Shown: positions 45,533 to 55,289 of the stretch, piece after piece
Layout: every line of letters starts with the position of its first letter
Position numbering within the stretch: position 1 is the stretch's first letter
Source of the DNA: Pollenia angustigena
Taxonomy: Eukaryota; Arthropoda; Insecta; Diptera; Polleniidae
Direction: 5' to 3'
DNA length: 64,000 nucleotides
Assembly (NCBI GenBank): GCA_930367215.1
Contig: OV884060.1
Coordinates: 175,223,253-175,287,252 of the forward strand
Notes under the pieces: generated by a model
What the model was told of the DNA's origin: nothing
Seen by the model: the letters and a program-made list of their open reading frames with translations, nothing else
Database searches by the model: none
Translations under genes and position numbers: made by a program

Positions 45533-47092
45533 ATGAGCCTCACAAATACTCCCAATAAGGAGAGTAGGCCCAGCACAAATAGCAGAAATGCGTATATTGT
45601 GGTAAGCTCCCCGAGCGTGAGCAATGAAAACATTCGATACCCTGAATTAAACAAACATCTTTTAAGTGCAAAAATTGCCAGCGCAACTGGTTTTCCATAC
45701 AGAAATTTAAGTTCAAGTGTGCCCAACCTGAGCAAGTGTGTTGATCCGACCGTAAATGTGGTTCAAAGTGTGAAGCCGTCTGACCAGAGGAATAATAACG
45801 AAAAACCTGGAACATCACGATTTGCATTAACAAATACAGGAGCTGTACCAAAAAGTACTAAAGTGCAAACAGGCATGGACAGATATATAACAATAACTAA
45901 GAGAAAGGCTAGCCCTAGGTCCACCCAACAGGAACGCGTGGCCAAACAATACAAAGGCTCTAACGTAGTCTCTTTGCCAACAAATGGTAACAGATTCTCT
46001 GTACTATCCATACCTGACGATGAAGAAGCAGAATTAGCTAATGGGACAGCCACTAAAGAAGTTAAACCGCCACCTATCTATCTGCGGGAGCAAACATCAA
46101 ATAGCATAGTCAACATGTTGACTCAACTTGTAGGTAAGAACAATTTCTACGTCGTTTCTATACGACGCGGACAAATTCAAGAGACCAAAATTCAAGCCAG
46201 TACAGAAACGAACTTTCGTATTATATCAAGACACCTGGACGCAGAAAATAAAAGCTACTATACATACCAATTAAAAAGTGCTAAGGGATTGATTATTGTC
46301 ATAAAAGGCATAGATAGTTCCGTTCCTACAGATGAAATAAAATCTGCCGTAGAGCAAGAGGGGTACGAGGTAAAATCGGTTCATAACATTTTGAACAGGA
46401 ACAAAGTTCCCCAACCACTGCACCGCATTGAGATATCGTTTGATTCATCGGTTCTCAAAACCAAAAATTCAGTTCATCCCATATACAACTTGCGCTACCT
46501 ACTCAACAGAAGAATAACTGTTGAGGAGCCAATAAAACGAAAGGGTCCCTCCCAATGCACAAACTGTCAGGAATATGGGCATACAAAATCATATTGTAAA
46601 TTGCCTCACGTATGTGTGGTTTGTGGCGACGCTCATAAAACCGCCGAATGTAATCGTTCTAAAGTTGACCCAAATGTCAAGAAATGCAGCAACTGTGGCG
46701 AAAATCACACGGCAAACTATAGGGGTTGTAAAGTCTTCTTGCATTTAAAAAAACCAGCTTTAGTTCAAAAATATACTCACTCCCAATATGGTCCATCACA
46801 TGCGCCCAGCCAAGCCGCTGGCTCTATTGCTAGTACTACACAAACAAACAAACAAAACCAATCATATGCCCAAGTCCTAAAAGGAAACCCTAATGCGAAA
46901 AATCCCCCGAGTACTTCCAACGCAAAGCAACCTCCATACGCTAATGTTCCTAGGGAAGGTCTACAAATGCCTACCTCAATTGAAAATTTAATTCAAACTA
47001 TGAATAACTTCATGGCCACTATGCAGAGCATGTTTCAGGAAATGATGCGAAACCAGAACATGCTCCTGCAAGTTCTACTCAACAAAAAATGA
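45533..47092 (+). CDS. Jockey ORF1, Gag-like nucleic-acid-binding protein (519 aa)
   Basis: ORF1 proteins of jockey-clade LINEs bind the element RNA and form the ribonucleoprotein moved to the nucleus for integration. The first ~190 residues are polar, with basic patches such as TKRKASPRSTQQERVAKQYK. Residues ~240-335 form a pre-zinc-knuckle domain of the PRE_C2HC type (GLIIVIKGIDSSVPTDEIKS...). Three zinc knuckles follow from residue 342: CTNCQEYGHTKSYC, CVVCGDAHKTAEC and CSNCGENHTANYRGC. The C-terminus is Gln/Asn-rich and ends near a Met-rich helix (TMNNFMATMQSMFQEMMRNQ). The start at 45533 is the first Met in the open frame. The stop overlaps the ORF2 start in ATGA. No disruption is seen. 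Confidence 0.93.
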   Translation: MSLTNTPNKESRPSTNSRNAYIVVSSPSVSNENIRYPELNKHLLSAKIASATGFPYRNLSSSVPNLSKCVDPTVNVVQSVKPSDQRNNNEKPGTSRFALTNTGAVPKSTKVQTGMDRYITITKRKASPRSTQQERVAKQYKGSNVVSLPTNGNRFSVLSIPDDEEAELANGTATKEVKPPPIYLREQTSNSIVNMLTQLVGKNNFYVVSIRRGQIQETKIQASTETNFRIISRHLDAENKSYYTYQLKSAKGLIIVIKGIDSSVPTDEIKSAVEQEGYEVKSVHNILNRNKVPQPLHRIEISFDSSVLKTKNSVHPIYNLRYLLNRRITVEEPIKRKGPSQCTNCQEYGHTKSYCKLPHVCVVCGDAHKTAECNRSKVDPNVKKCSNCGENHTANYRGCKVFLHLKKPALVQKYTHSQYGPSHAPSQAAGSIASTTQTNKQNQSYAQVLKGNPNAKNPPSTSNAKQPPYANVPREGLQMPTSIENLIQTMNNFMATMQSMFQEMMRNQNMLLQVLLNKK

Positions 47093-49749
47093 ACCAGTTA
47101 AAAATATGTTTCTGGAATGCAAACGGGTTATCCCAACATAAACACGAAGTTGCAAACTTTCTTCATAGGCATGAAATCAACGTACTTCTTGTCTCTGAAA
47201 CACACTTTACTCATAAAAACTGCTTTAGGGTAAATGGTTACCTTACGTATGACACAAAACATCCCAGCGGACGAGCTTGTGGTGGCACAGCCATAATTGT
47301 GCACAAACACATCAGACACTTACCATTGCCAGAGTTCGAAGAAGATTGTATCCAGGCCACATCTATAAATCTGACTGATTTCAAACTAACGTTAACATCC
47401 GTTTATTGTCCCCCGAGGCACAAAATTCTACACGATAAATTTCTCAACTTCTTCTCCACATTGGGCCAGAAATTCATTGCTGCTGGCGACTACAACGCTA
47501 AACATACATATTGGGGCTCCAGACTTATTAGTCCTAGAGGTAATCAGCTATATAATACCGTAACTTCAAATAACTTTGATGTGGTATCGAGTGGTGAGCC
47601 TACCTATTGGCCAACCGACTTCAACAAGCTACCAGACCTTATTGACTTTGCTGTAATCAAAAACATCAAGCGCGATCAGGTACTAGTTAGTTCCTCCTAT
47701 GATCTTTCGTCTGATCATTCACCTTCAATCCTCATTTTAAAATGTAACTCTGACGCCGCAGCTGCAAACTGGTTTTCCTATCCAAACAGAAACACAAATT
47801 GGTTAAAGTATAAAATGTATGTGAGCTCTCACCTATCACAGTGCATTCCCCTAAAAAATTCATCTGACATCCAAATAGCTGTCGACCGATTTACAGAAGT
47901 CTTGGATGCTGCAGCAAGAAATGCAACCCCAATCAAGCGGACAATTAAACGTGCTCCTTACAATACATCGACGGATATAGAGACCCTTATCAGAGAAAAA
48001 AGGAAGTTAAGAAGACAATGGCAAAACAGTCGTTCCCCAACCACTAAGGCCCAACTACAATTATGCCTGACAACTCTTCGCAACAAATTGAGACAGAACC
48101 ACGAGTCTGCAATAGAAGGCTATCTAAACAGCCTAGATGCCACAAAAAACTCCAATTATAGCTTACGGAAGGCTGTACGGCATATGAAATGCCCTATAAC
48201 CCAAGAATCTCCATTAAGACTGGAAAACCGCACTTGGGCGAAAAACACAGATGAAAAATTAAACGCTTTCGCGGGCCATCTTGAGAAAGTTTTCACGCCA
48301 CATGATACACATACTTGTTCCTGTCGTCCAACCATTCCTGATAAGGTAAACCATCCATTAAAATTTAACATTACTCAAGTAAAATCTGCAATAGAAAAAG
48401 TGAATATTAGAAAATCTCCCGGACTTGACCGTATCACAGGGTCAATGATAAGAAACTTACCTTCGTCTGCTTCCAGAATCTTGCTGTTCATTTTTAACGC
48501 TATATTAAGAGTCGGATACTTCCCATCCTCATGGAAGAAGTCTATAATTGTTATGATTCCCAAGCCAGGAAAAGATGCTAGCCAGGTTGCGTCGTACAGA
48601 CCGATAAGCTTATTATCAATCCTATCAAAGCTTTTCGAAAAAATATTCATTTTAAGTATAACTCCTCATCTAAATGAACACGACATCATCCCGGATCACC
48701 AGTTCGGATTCAGAGCGAAACATGGTACAATAGAGCAAGTGCATAGAATTGTCACCCTTATTAGATCGGCGTTTGAGAAAAAGCAATACTGCTCAGCCCT
48801 GTTTATAGACATTTCCCAAGCATTTGACAAAGTTTGGCATGATGGGCTACTCATCAAAATAACACGAATGCTTCCTCAAAACACTCACAAGCTTCTGGAG
48901 AGCTATCTAACAGGCAGAACATTCATAGTAAGGTCGCAAGATAAATACTACCCCCTCAAGAAAATTACTGCTGGTGTTCCCCAAGGCAGCATATTAGGAC
49001 CGCTTCTATATATAATATACACAGCGGATATGCCAACAAACCTGAGCACGCATACCTCTACATTTGCAGACGACACAGCATTTATTAGCGTTAACCATGA
49101 CCCAAAAGTCGCATCGCAAAATCTGCAGTCCCACATCAATGAACTAGAGGCATGGCTAGAAAAATGGAGAATAAAGGTTAACCCGGCTAAATGTGCTCAC
49201 TTAACTTTCACGCTCAGAAGACAAACGTGCCCAGCAGTAAAAATAAATAACATCACTGTTCCGGTAGAAAACCATGTAAAGTACTTGGGAGTTCATATAG
49301 ATAGACGTTTGACCTGGTCTCGTCATATCGAAGCGAAAATAACGGCTATGAAACTTAAAGCAGCTCAACTACATTGGCTTCTCGGTAGAAACTCAAACTT
49401 GTCTTTAGACAACAAAGTTCTTCTATACAAGTCCATCATAAAACCAATATGGACATATGGCATCCAATTATGGGGTACTGCATGCGCATCTAACATCCAA
49501 AAGCTTCAAAGAAGACAGTCTAGAATATTACGACAAATTGTCTGCGCCCCATGGTATATACGTAATGATATTATCCACAGAGATCTCAACGTCCCCACTA
49601 TCCAGGAGGAAATTAAAAAATATTCAATAAGCTACATCGATAAACTAATGGTTCACCCTAACTACCTCGCTCGGGGTTTGCTTCAGTTTGAAGGTCACCA
49701 GAGGCTAAAAAGAACCGATACTTTGAGCCTTACTAGAAGACAGTCTTAA
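47089..49749 (+). CDS. Jockey ORF2, endonuclease and reverse transcriptase (886 aa)
   Basis: This enzyme nicks the target DNA and copies the element RNA onto the nick. The N-terminal ~225 residues are an apurinic-type endonuclease: KICFWNANGL, LLVSETHFT, AAGDYNAKH and SSDHSPSIL hold the expected Asn, Glu, Asp/Asn and Asp-His catalytic residues. The reverse transcriptase spans about 440-720: SPGLDRITGSMI, ASYRPISLLSILSKLFEKI, FGFRAKHGTIEQV, ALFIDISQAFDKVWH (first Asp), GVPQGSILGPLLY, and FADD at residues 659-662 (catalytic pair). KYLGVHIDRRLTW follows. The C-terminus ends RTDTLSLTRRQS. No RNase H motif is evident. Length and order fit the jockey clade. Translation probably uses reinitiation at the ATGA overlap with ORF1. 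No stop or frameshift is present. Confidence 0.95.
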   Translation: MNQLKICFWNANGLSQHKHEVANFLHRHEINVLLVSETHFTHKNCFRVNGYLTYDTKHPSGRACGGTAIIVHKHIRHLPLPEFEEDCIQATSINLTDFKLTLTSVYCPPRHKILHDKFLNFFSTLGQKFIAAGDYNAKHTYWGSRLISPRGNQLYNTVTSNNFDVVSSGEPTYWPTDFNKLPDLIDFAVIKNIKRDQVLVSSSYDLSSDHSPSILILKCNSDAAAANWFSYPNRNTNWLKYKMYVSSHLSQCIPLKNSSDIQIAVDRFTEVLDAAARNATPIKRTIKRAPYNTSTDIETLIREKRKLRRQWQNSRSPTTKAQLQLCLTTLRNKLRQNHESAIEGYLNSLDATKNSNYSLRKAVRHMKCPITQESPLRLENRTWAKNTDEKLNAFAGHLEKVFTPHDTHTCSCRPTIPDKVNHPLKFNITQVKSAIEKVNIRKSPGLDRITGSMIRNLPSSASRILLFIFNAILRVGYFPSSWKKSIIVMIPKPGKDASQVASYRPISLLSILSKLFEKIFILSITPHLNEHDIIPDHQFGFRAKHGTIEQVHRIVTLIRSAFEKKQYCSALFIDISQAFDKVWHDGLLIKITRMLPQNTHKLLESYLTGRTFIVRSQDKYYPLKKITAGVPQGSILGPLLYIIYTADMPTNLSTHTSTFADDTAFISVNHDPKVASQNLQSHINELEAWLEKWRIKVNPAKCAHLTFTLRRQTCPAVKINNITVPVENHVKYLGVHIDRRLTWSRHIEAKITAMKLKAAQLHWLLGRNSNLSLDNKVLLYKSIIKPIWTYGIQLWGTACASNIQKLQRRQSRILRQIVCAPWYIRNDIIHRDLNVPTIQEEIKKYSISYIDKLMVHPNYLARGLLQFEGHQRLKRTDTLSLTRRQS

Positions 49750-50035
49750 AAATTTGAATACAGCAGTTAGTGGTTACACAGGTAACAACTAATAAACAAC
49801 AAGTAGAATTAAGATTTGAATACATATTGTAAATTTCGATAAGAAAGATTCAATAATAAAAATAAATTATTAAAAAAAAAAAAAAAAATTTTCATAATAA
49901 GCCTGAATAACTTTTATGCGTTGCTAGATTGTGTATCTTTCCATGGTTCAAATTGAGAAATGTCGAAAGAGATGCAGAAAAACATTTGACGTTTAGGTGT
50001 GGTTCACATTCAACATCAGCCCTTAACATTTAACC

Positions 50036-50530
50036 ACCCTTTATATAACACTGTGCTAGAACTTGACATTTTTTTGCGGCAAGTCGGCCACCTGCCATTT
50101 TAACATAATACGGGTACAATCCAATGGTGCTAGCCGTTTTTTTTTTTTGATGTTGGCTCTGGTTTTTGAGATGTACTGTTATTTCAAGAAATGGAGGAGG
50201 TTGCACAACTTATATTAGCGTAACTCAATAGTCGTTTAGTTTATTGAAATTGCTAAAAAAAACCGAAATTCCACAATAAATTTTTCTTTAAGTAAAAATA
50301 AACGTTCTTCTAATATGCTGAACAGTTTTAGAAGCATATTTTTTTTTTTTGGGAAAAATAAATAATTTTGAAGCAAAATTGGAAAATGCAGCTCAAGCTT
50401 CTAAGTTTTTCCAGACATATAAAAAACGAAGTTGCAAAAAAACAAATAATAAATATATAAAATCTGTTAACAACTTTTGATTTTATTCACAAATATTTTT
50501 CATTAAATAAATTAAGGAATTTCATAAAAC
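50036..50530. other. Non-coding stretch, no gene seen
   Basis: AT-rich sequence directly after the mariner 5' end, with no feature I can support. Confidence 0.45.
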
Positions 50531-50533
50531 GCC

Positions 50534-51003
50534 ATAATTATATAGGAAACCCCCTAAGGGGTGGTGATAAAGGGCAAGTATGTTTGTAGAAAATGTTTAG
50601 GACAAAAGAATAATGGGGGTCGGTCATACAGCTTATGCCCCCTAGGGGAGGCTCCTAGGCAGCTATGGAACTTTTTCTTAAATATATTTCAACCTGCATT
50701 GAAAATGTTGTATAGGAGCCCCCTTAAGAAATGGAGATAGCGAGTAGGTATGTGAAAAACAAATTATGGGGTGAAAATAAAGTGGGTTTGGTCATATATT
50801 TGACCAATCTAGAGGAATCATAGGCATTGCAGGGGCAAAATTTTGAGAATTTTATTAAACTGCAATAATTGTATGGAAGCCCCCCTAATGGATGGTGCTA
50901 AGGGGCAAGTATGTTTTAAGAAAATATTAAGGACAAAAAAAACTAATGGAGATCGGTCATACATTTGATCCCCCTAGCGGCAACTCCTTGGCAGTTATGG
51001 AAC
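50534..51003 (+). repeat. Three tandem ~168-bp units
   Basis: The phrase aattatataggaaaccccct / gttgtataggagccccctta / aattgtatggaagccccccta starts at about 50534, 50704 and 50869. Each is followed by gggcaagtatgt, ggtcggtcata and a ccccctag...aggc block. Units are well diverged. No coding content. Confidence 0.7.
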
Positions 51004-52652
51004 AACAGCAAAATAAGTCGCGATGATACAACCCGTAGTCACGGTACCAAGCTTGGATGCGATTGGCCTCTCACCAAATTATCTTAAAATCCTCCGTTAA
51101 CTGAAGGCTTATGGCTCTTGTTCCACCTGGGAACCACAGGAATCGATATATGGTGCATTTATATGTTATGTATCTCCTTATCTAATGTAGTGAATTAATC
51201 ATTTGTGCATAAAAACCTACTTAAAAAATAAAACAGGATTCAATTTATTTCCCAAAATTAACTAACAAATTCTTTTTCACAAAAAATAAAGTATTCTCAT
51301 ATCGGACAGAAAAAAAAATCCTCTATTTATTTTACAAGTGTGCACTTGAGAATTAAGTTGGTCGGTCGTTTGTTGGGTTTTTTTGGGCTCATTATCATTT
51401 TGGTGGCGAGTGTACAAATTTATTTTCTAAAATTTATTCAAGTTTTAATATTTTCATGCTCCTCTTGGTTTTTATTCTCTCCTTATTAAAAGGATAATGA
51501 TAAATGATGTGCCGAAAAGAGAAAAATTTAAATTTTTTTTTAAAAACCATAGAAAACATATTTTTTTTAAATAAATATTTCTATTGTCTTGATAATCTGT
51601 AATCCTGGCATTGTTTACTTTTTTGACAGTCATAATAATTGCCCAACGTCAAGTGGGTGGGTTGAGGGTGTATTTGTCTAACGGTGAAAGAAAAGGTGGT
51701 TAGTGAGTTTTTATAGAGTTTCGCTTAAAAATGTATTTATTTTCCTATTTTTGAGGAGCTTTATTATTTAAGGATTTATTTCATAATTAATGATGATAAT
51801 AAGACTATTATTATTTGTATTTTATTTAAGTATTTTCAAGTAAATGACCTCGTATAAGCAAAAGCTAATTTTTAACATAAATTTTAATATTTTTTCAAGG
51901 ATTTTTTTTTTTTTTTTGGAGAACTGCAAAGTCTGCTATCATTTTTACTAAATGAGGCTTTCATACGCTTAATTTATCACAAGGTTTAATGAGTCTACGT
52001 GCAGTGCATATCGATTTCGTAAAAAAAAATCTGCTTAATTTAAGGTGTTGCAAACCTTTAAAATAACAGGAGAATTTTGTAATTTTTTTTATAGAATATC
52101 ACGTGCTGTTAGATGAAGCTTAAAAATTACCTAGAACATGTTAATTACATGGTCAAGTTGTTAAAAGAAATTGAAAGGGAAAGACAGAAAAAAAGATAAG
52201 CACACGAAAAAATAAATTGTTTCAACATTTTCATTAGATTGGAAAAATAAATCTAGTATACTCGGAAGCTGAACTGTTAAAGTTCTAATATTCCCAGACT
52301 TTTTCTATTCCCACGAACTTCTAAAACTTTTTTTTCATTACCGAGGATTTGCTTTTTTTAATAATATAAAAAAACCGATAATATTGTTAATAATCAATAG
52401 TCCTGGTTTATAAAAAAAAACGAATAACAATCCTTAATAAGACTGCGCCGAATCTTTAATACCCTTCCCGAAGAATAAGAATATTTTACTAGAAGCTTTT
52501 TGTGGTATCAACATATAAATTACGAAGCAATCTTTATGAAAACTGACGTCAAAGAATTATCATACTTTGCTATTTTAGGCGTATTTAAGTCTTTTCCAAA
52601 AGAACAATTAATATGTGGCCCATTATAAATTATGGACCGAACTTTACGACAT
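51004..52652. other. Non-coding stretch with a weak protein-like trace
   Basis: Mostly AT-rich with no gene. On the minus strand at about 51155-51030 a short run reads YRFLWFPGGTRAISLQLTED, more protein-like than its surroundings, but it is too short to assign. 52440-52650 is an ordinary interspersed-repeat style stretch. Confidence 0.4.
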
Positions 52653-52655
52653 TAA

Positions 52656-52874
52656 GGTCCGTTTTCACAACTTACCGATAGCTTAAAGTATACTTTAAAT
52701 GGCCCGTTAAAAAGTGTTCCATTATAAAAACTGTACTTTAACCTAAAGTGAGCGATAAAGTAGATTAAGGTTAAACCTACCTGGTAGGTTAAAGTAAAGT
52801 TGTTATAATGGAACACTTTTTATACGGCCTATAAAATCTTACCTTTAGCTATCGCTAAGTTGTGAAAACGGGCC
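52656..52874. mobile_element. 219-bp MITE, TAA target duplication (Harbinger-like)
   Basis: Inverted ends ggtccgttttcacaactta and the inverse of ggcccgttttcacaactta are flanked by TAA (52653-52655; 52875-52877). A 3-bp TWA duplication with GG-starting ends is typical of PIF/Harbinger MITEs. Inside, aaagtgttccattata and its complement extend the palindrome. The gttttcaca phrase recurs in the ends of the larger element at 61674-63472. Confidence 0.78.
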
Positions 52875-52877
52875 TAA

Positions 52878-53702
52878 GTGTTGTATTTTCTTGTCTTACG
52901 GATAATTTGTAGTCATATTAAGCGAGTTTGTGCAAAATAACATAACAAGCAGTACATTTCGCCATATTTTTATGTTAGTTTTTGAGGCGAATACAAATGT
53001 GAGCTCGTTTCCAACTTAATCGATTGTGGTGGACTTCAATTACAACCTGCTTCGTGAGCTAAAGGAATTTAACTCCAATTCTTAATGAGCATGAACGGAT
53101 GGACACTGAATCGGTTTTGCTGGACTTAAATCCACACTGATTAGGATAACTAGAAGCAACTTGATACCAATATCTTTTGAGTTGTTCGAAGGTGAGCGTG
53201 TTTTCAACAGACGGTCAGAAAGGCGCACATTGTTTTAGGACTAGGGTTTCTAATTAACCGGACTTTCTCCAAATCGAGAGAGTACAATGAACCAATAAGT
53301 GTTCATAATATTAACAAACAGGGTTTAATAAAATAATTTATTTAAAATAATATTCGTTAATATAATGAAAAATAAAGTTATCCATGTACGTATTTAAATT
53401 TACGAGTTCTTCATGAGCATGAATTTATTAAATATTTAGTTAACATGGATTTATAATGAAAAATGTATAATTCGTTATAATAATTAACATACATACAAAT
53501 TAATAAAATTTTCATTTGGCAAAGGAATAGTTCAATGAAATGAACATAATCATATATTGCCTCAATTAAAATGTACGTTAAATCTTCGTTGAGCTAACGA
53601 AACAATTATTTAGGGTTAATAAATCAGTGCAACTTAAACTCCCTTTTTGGTTCAAAATGTGTTTAAGCCCATATCTATAAATCAGTTTATATATAAACTA
53701 TC
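52878..53702. other. Non-coding stretch, no gene seen
   Basis: No gene or element ends recognised; AT-rich throughout. Confidence 0.45.
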
Positions 53703-53976
53703 TACACGCTGAGAAAAAACATGCTTAAATATGGTCACCTCCAACAATACTTTGTTTAAAAAAAATTTTAACCATATTATGTTTAATTTAACCATATTAT
53801 TGTCACCGACAACCATATTATGGCTAAATTAGTCCCCTATTAAGAAGCAACAACCATATTATGGTTGACTCTTAACATGTTATGGTTAAATATGACAGTT
53901 ATTTATTTTAAATTAACAATAGTATTTTCCTCTTTTTAAGGAACAACATGCTATGGTTGAAAACCAACCATGTTAT

Positions 53977-55071
53977 CACGCAGAGAAAAAACATGGTTAC
54001 TGAGTGGTCACTACCACCATTTTTATTCATATTTGCCTTATATTTATGTTTACCCTAATAATTTTATTATAGTCCTAACATAACTTGAAAAAATATTTTT
54101 TGTCCTTAACATTTTTAAAATCACTATAATAATATTATATGGTGTTTTACACCTAAAAAGTTACTCTGATCTAGCTAAACATATCAAATTATGTGAAATG
54201 TTTGCTACTATAATAAATATATTTTCAACTATACATTTAAAATCGTAATTCTAGTTGCACACAAAAGGTATGTTTAATACCATAATTTTTGTTTGCTTTA
54301 AAATACATTATCTAAATGAACAGACATTTATTGTTAGAACCAACAGTGTGTGTTTATAAAGAAACAAAATTGCTTCCGTCCGCGAGCATCAGTTAATCGG
54401 CAAACATGGATGATTACAAAATAATTAAGAAGTTTTTCGGGAGAAAAAGGCCATGCTGCGATGCAAAACTTACAAAATAAATTAGTTTATTGAAACAGGT
54501 AAGTTATTAATATAAAATTATAATCAAGTATAAATATGCAATAACGTTGCCTTTCTAACAGCCAAGAAAACCTACAACATTGAAACCGCCTTGGAAATTA
54601 TTTCAATTGCTGTTCCAGAGTGTATTAATAGTGGATTTTATAATAGAAAAAAAGGAAGTTTGTCTTTACTTTATTTTTACAAGTGCTAAATTTATGTATT
54701 TAATGTTATTTTTTAATGTATGTATAATATACATACATTGTATATACTTTATATGTATTTGAATTATATTTGTGTTTTTAATAAAAAAATTATTCTTGAT
54801 ATTAAATATTTTATTGGTTTTATTGTGACAACCATATAACATGTTAAAATAGACATGTTGCATGGTGTTAGGAAATATAGAAACATGGTTTGAATAATCG
54901 TTTGCGTTTCTCTTCTGAGAATAATAATATGTTTGAGACAATAATTAGCTATAACATTATGTCTGAACATATGTATATTGTTTCTTAAGACGTGTTTGAC
55001 ACAATCATAACCACAAACATTAATGATAGTTTGCGATTCTGATTGTATCAACCATGTTTTTTCTTTGCGTG
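53977..55071. mobile_element. Nested TIR element inside its relative, 1095 bp
   Basis: Ends cacgcagagaaaaaacatgg and ccatgttttttctttgcgtg are inverted. The flanks read AT on both sides (53975-53976; 55072-55073). The uninterrupted sequence in the 8476-8917 copy has a single AT at this point, so a 2-bp duplication is supported. The interior is unlike the host element and contains the mini-gene listed next. Confidence 0.8.
54406..54770 (+). other. Putative two-exon mini-gene inside a TIR element
   Basis: An ATG at 54406 opens MDDYKIIKKFFGRKRPCCDA and stops at 54478-54480. Just after, a textbook intron fits: donor cag|gtaagt at 54499 and acceptor ctttctaacag| ending 54561, 63 nt long, the common size in flies. 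Downstream is an A/T-rich frame to 54762. The stop before the donor means the intron would be in a 3' UTR, or the first exon has a frameshift. It may be a relic of the element's own gene. I do not recognise the product. Confidence 0.35.
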
Positions 55072-55289
55072 ATTATAATTGCAAAACATATTTTAGTTAT
55101 TATTAACCATAATATGTTCGAAGGCAACCATAATTTGGTTGCGGCTTCTTGATGGAGGACTATTTTAACTATAATATGGTTGTCATTGACAATCATATGG
55201 TTAAATTAAACATAATATGGCTAAGATTTTCTTTTAACATAGTATTGTTGGAGGTGACCATATTTAAATATGCTTTTTCTCTGGGTGTA

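Larger units (their letters stand above)
45506..49888 (+). mobile_element. Jockey-clade LINE, both ORFs intact
   Basis: A 4.38-kb non-LTR element with a 27-nt leader, ORF1 (45533-47092), ORF2 (47089-49749), a ~120-nt 3' UTR and an A-rich tail (49872-49888). It lies inside mariner copy 3. No clear target duplication is found; instead about 8 bp of the mariner seem missing. The leader is short for a jockey element, whose promoter is usually internal and 5', so the copy may lack its extreme 5' end. Intact frames and a near-identical truncated copy at 4369-4915 point to recent activity of the lineage. Confidence 0.93.
42877..50035 (-). mobile_element. Mariner-like element, copy 3 (split by three insertions)
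   Basis: The 3' end on the left reads ataatttaagggccgatgttgattttga; the 5' end on the right (about 49889-50035) includes ccatggttcaaattgagaaat, the complement of the start region of copy 1. Comparison with copy 1 shows three insertions: foldback element B (42917-43771), a TA-flanked element (43827-44848) and a jockey LINE (45506-49888). An internal coding deletion near 45470 is also present. Without the insertions about 0.9 kb remains. Confidence 0.85.
53705..55287. mobile_element. TIR element, CACGCAGAG family, copy with nested relative
   Basis: Ends cacgctgagaaaaaacatg and the inverse of the tctctgggtg side are flanked by TA (53703-53704; 55288-55289). The sequence aligns along its length with the 8476-8917 copy (accatattatggttg phrases, ccaagagcaacatgctatgg type middle) except for a 1095-bp insertion at 53977-55071. 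Non-coding. Confidence 0.8.

Noticed and set aside
45763..46053. Open frames on the minus strand within jockey ORF1 and ORF2
   Set aside because: They are shadows of the long plus-strand frames and show no recognisable protein features.
51030..51160. Possible coding scrap (RFLWFPGGTRAISLQLTED) on the minus strand
   Set aside because: Too short, with stops on either side and no motif I can name.
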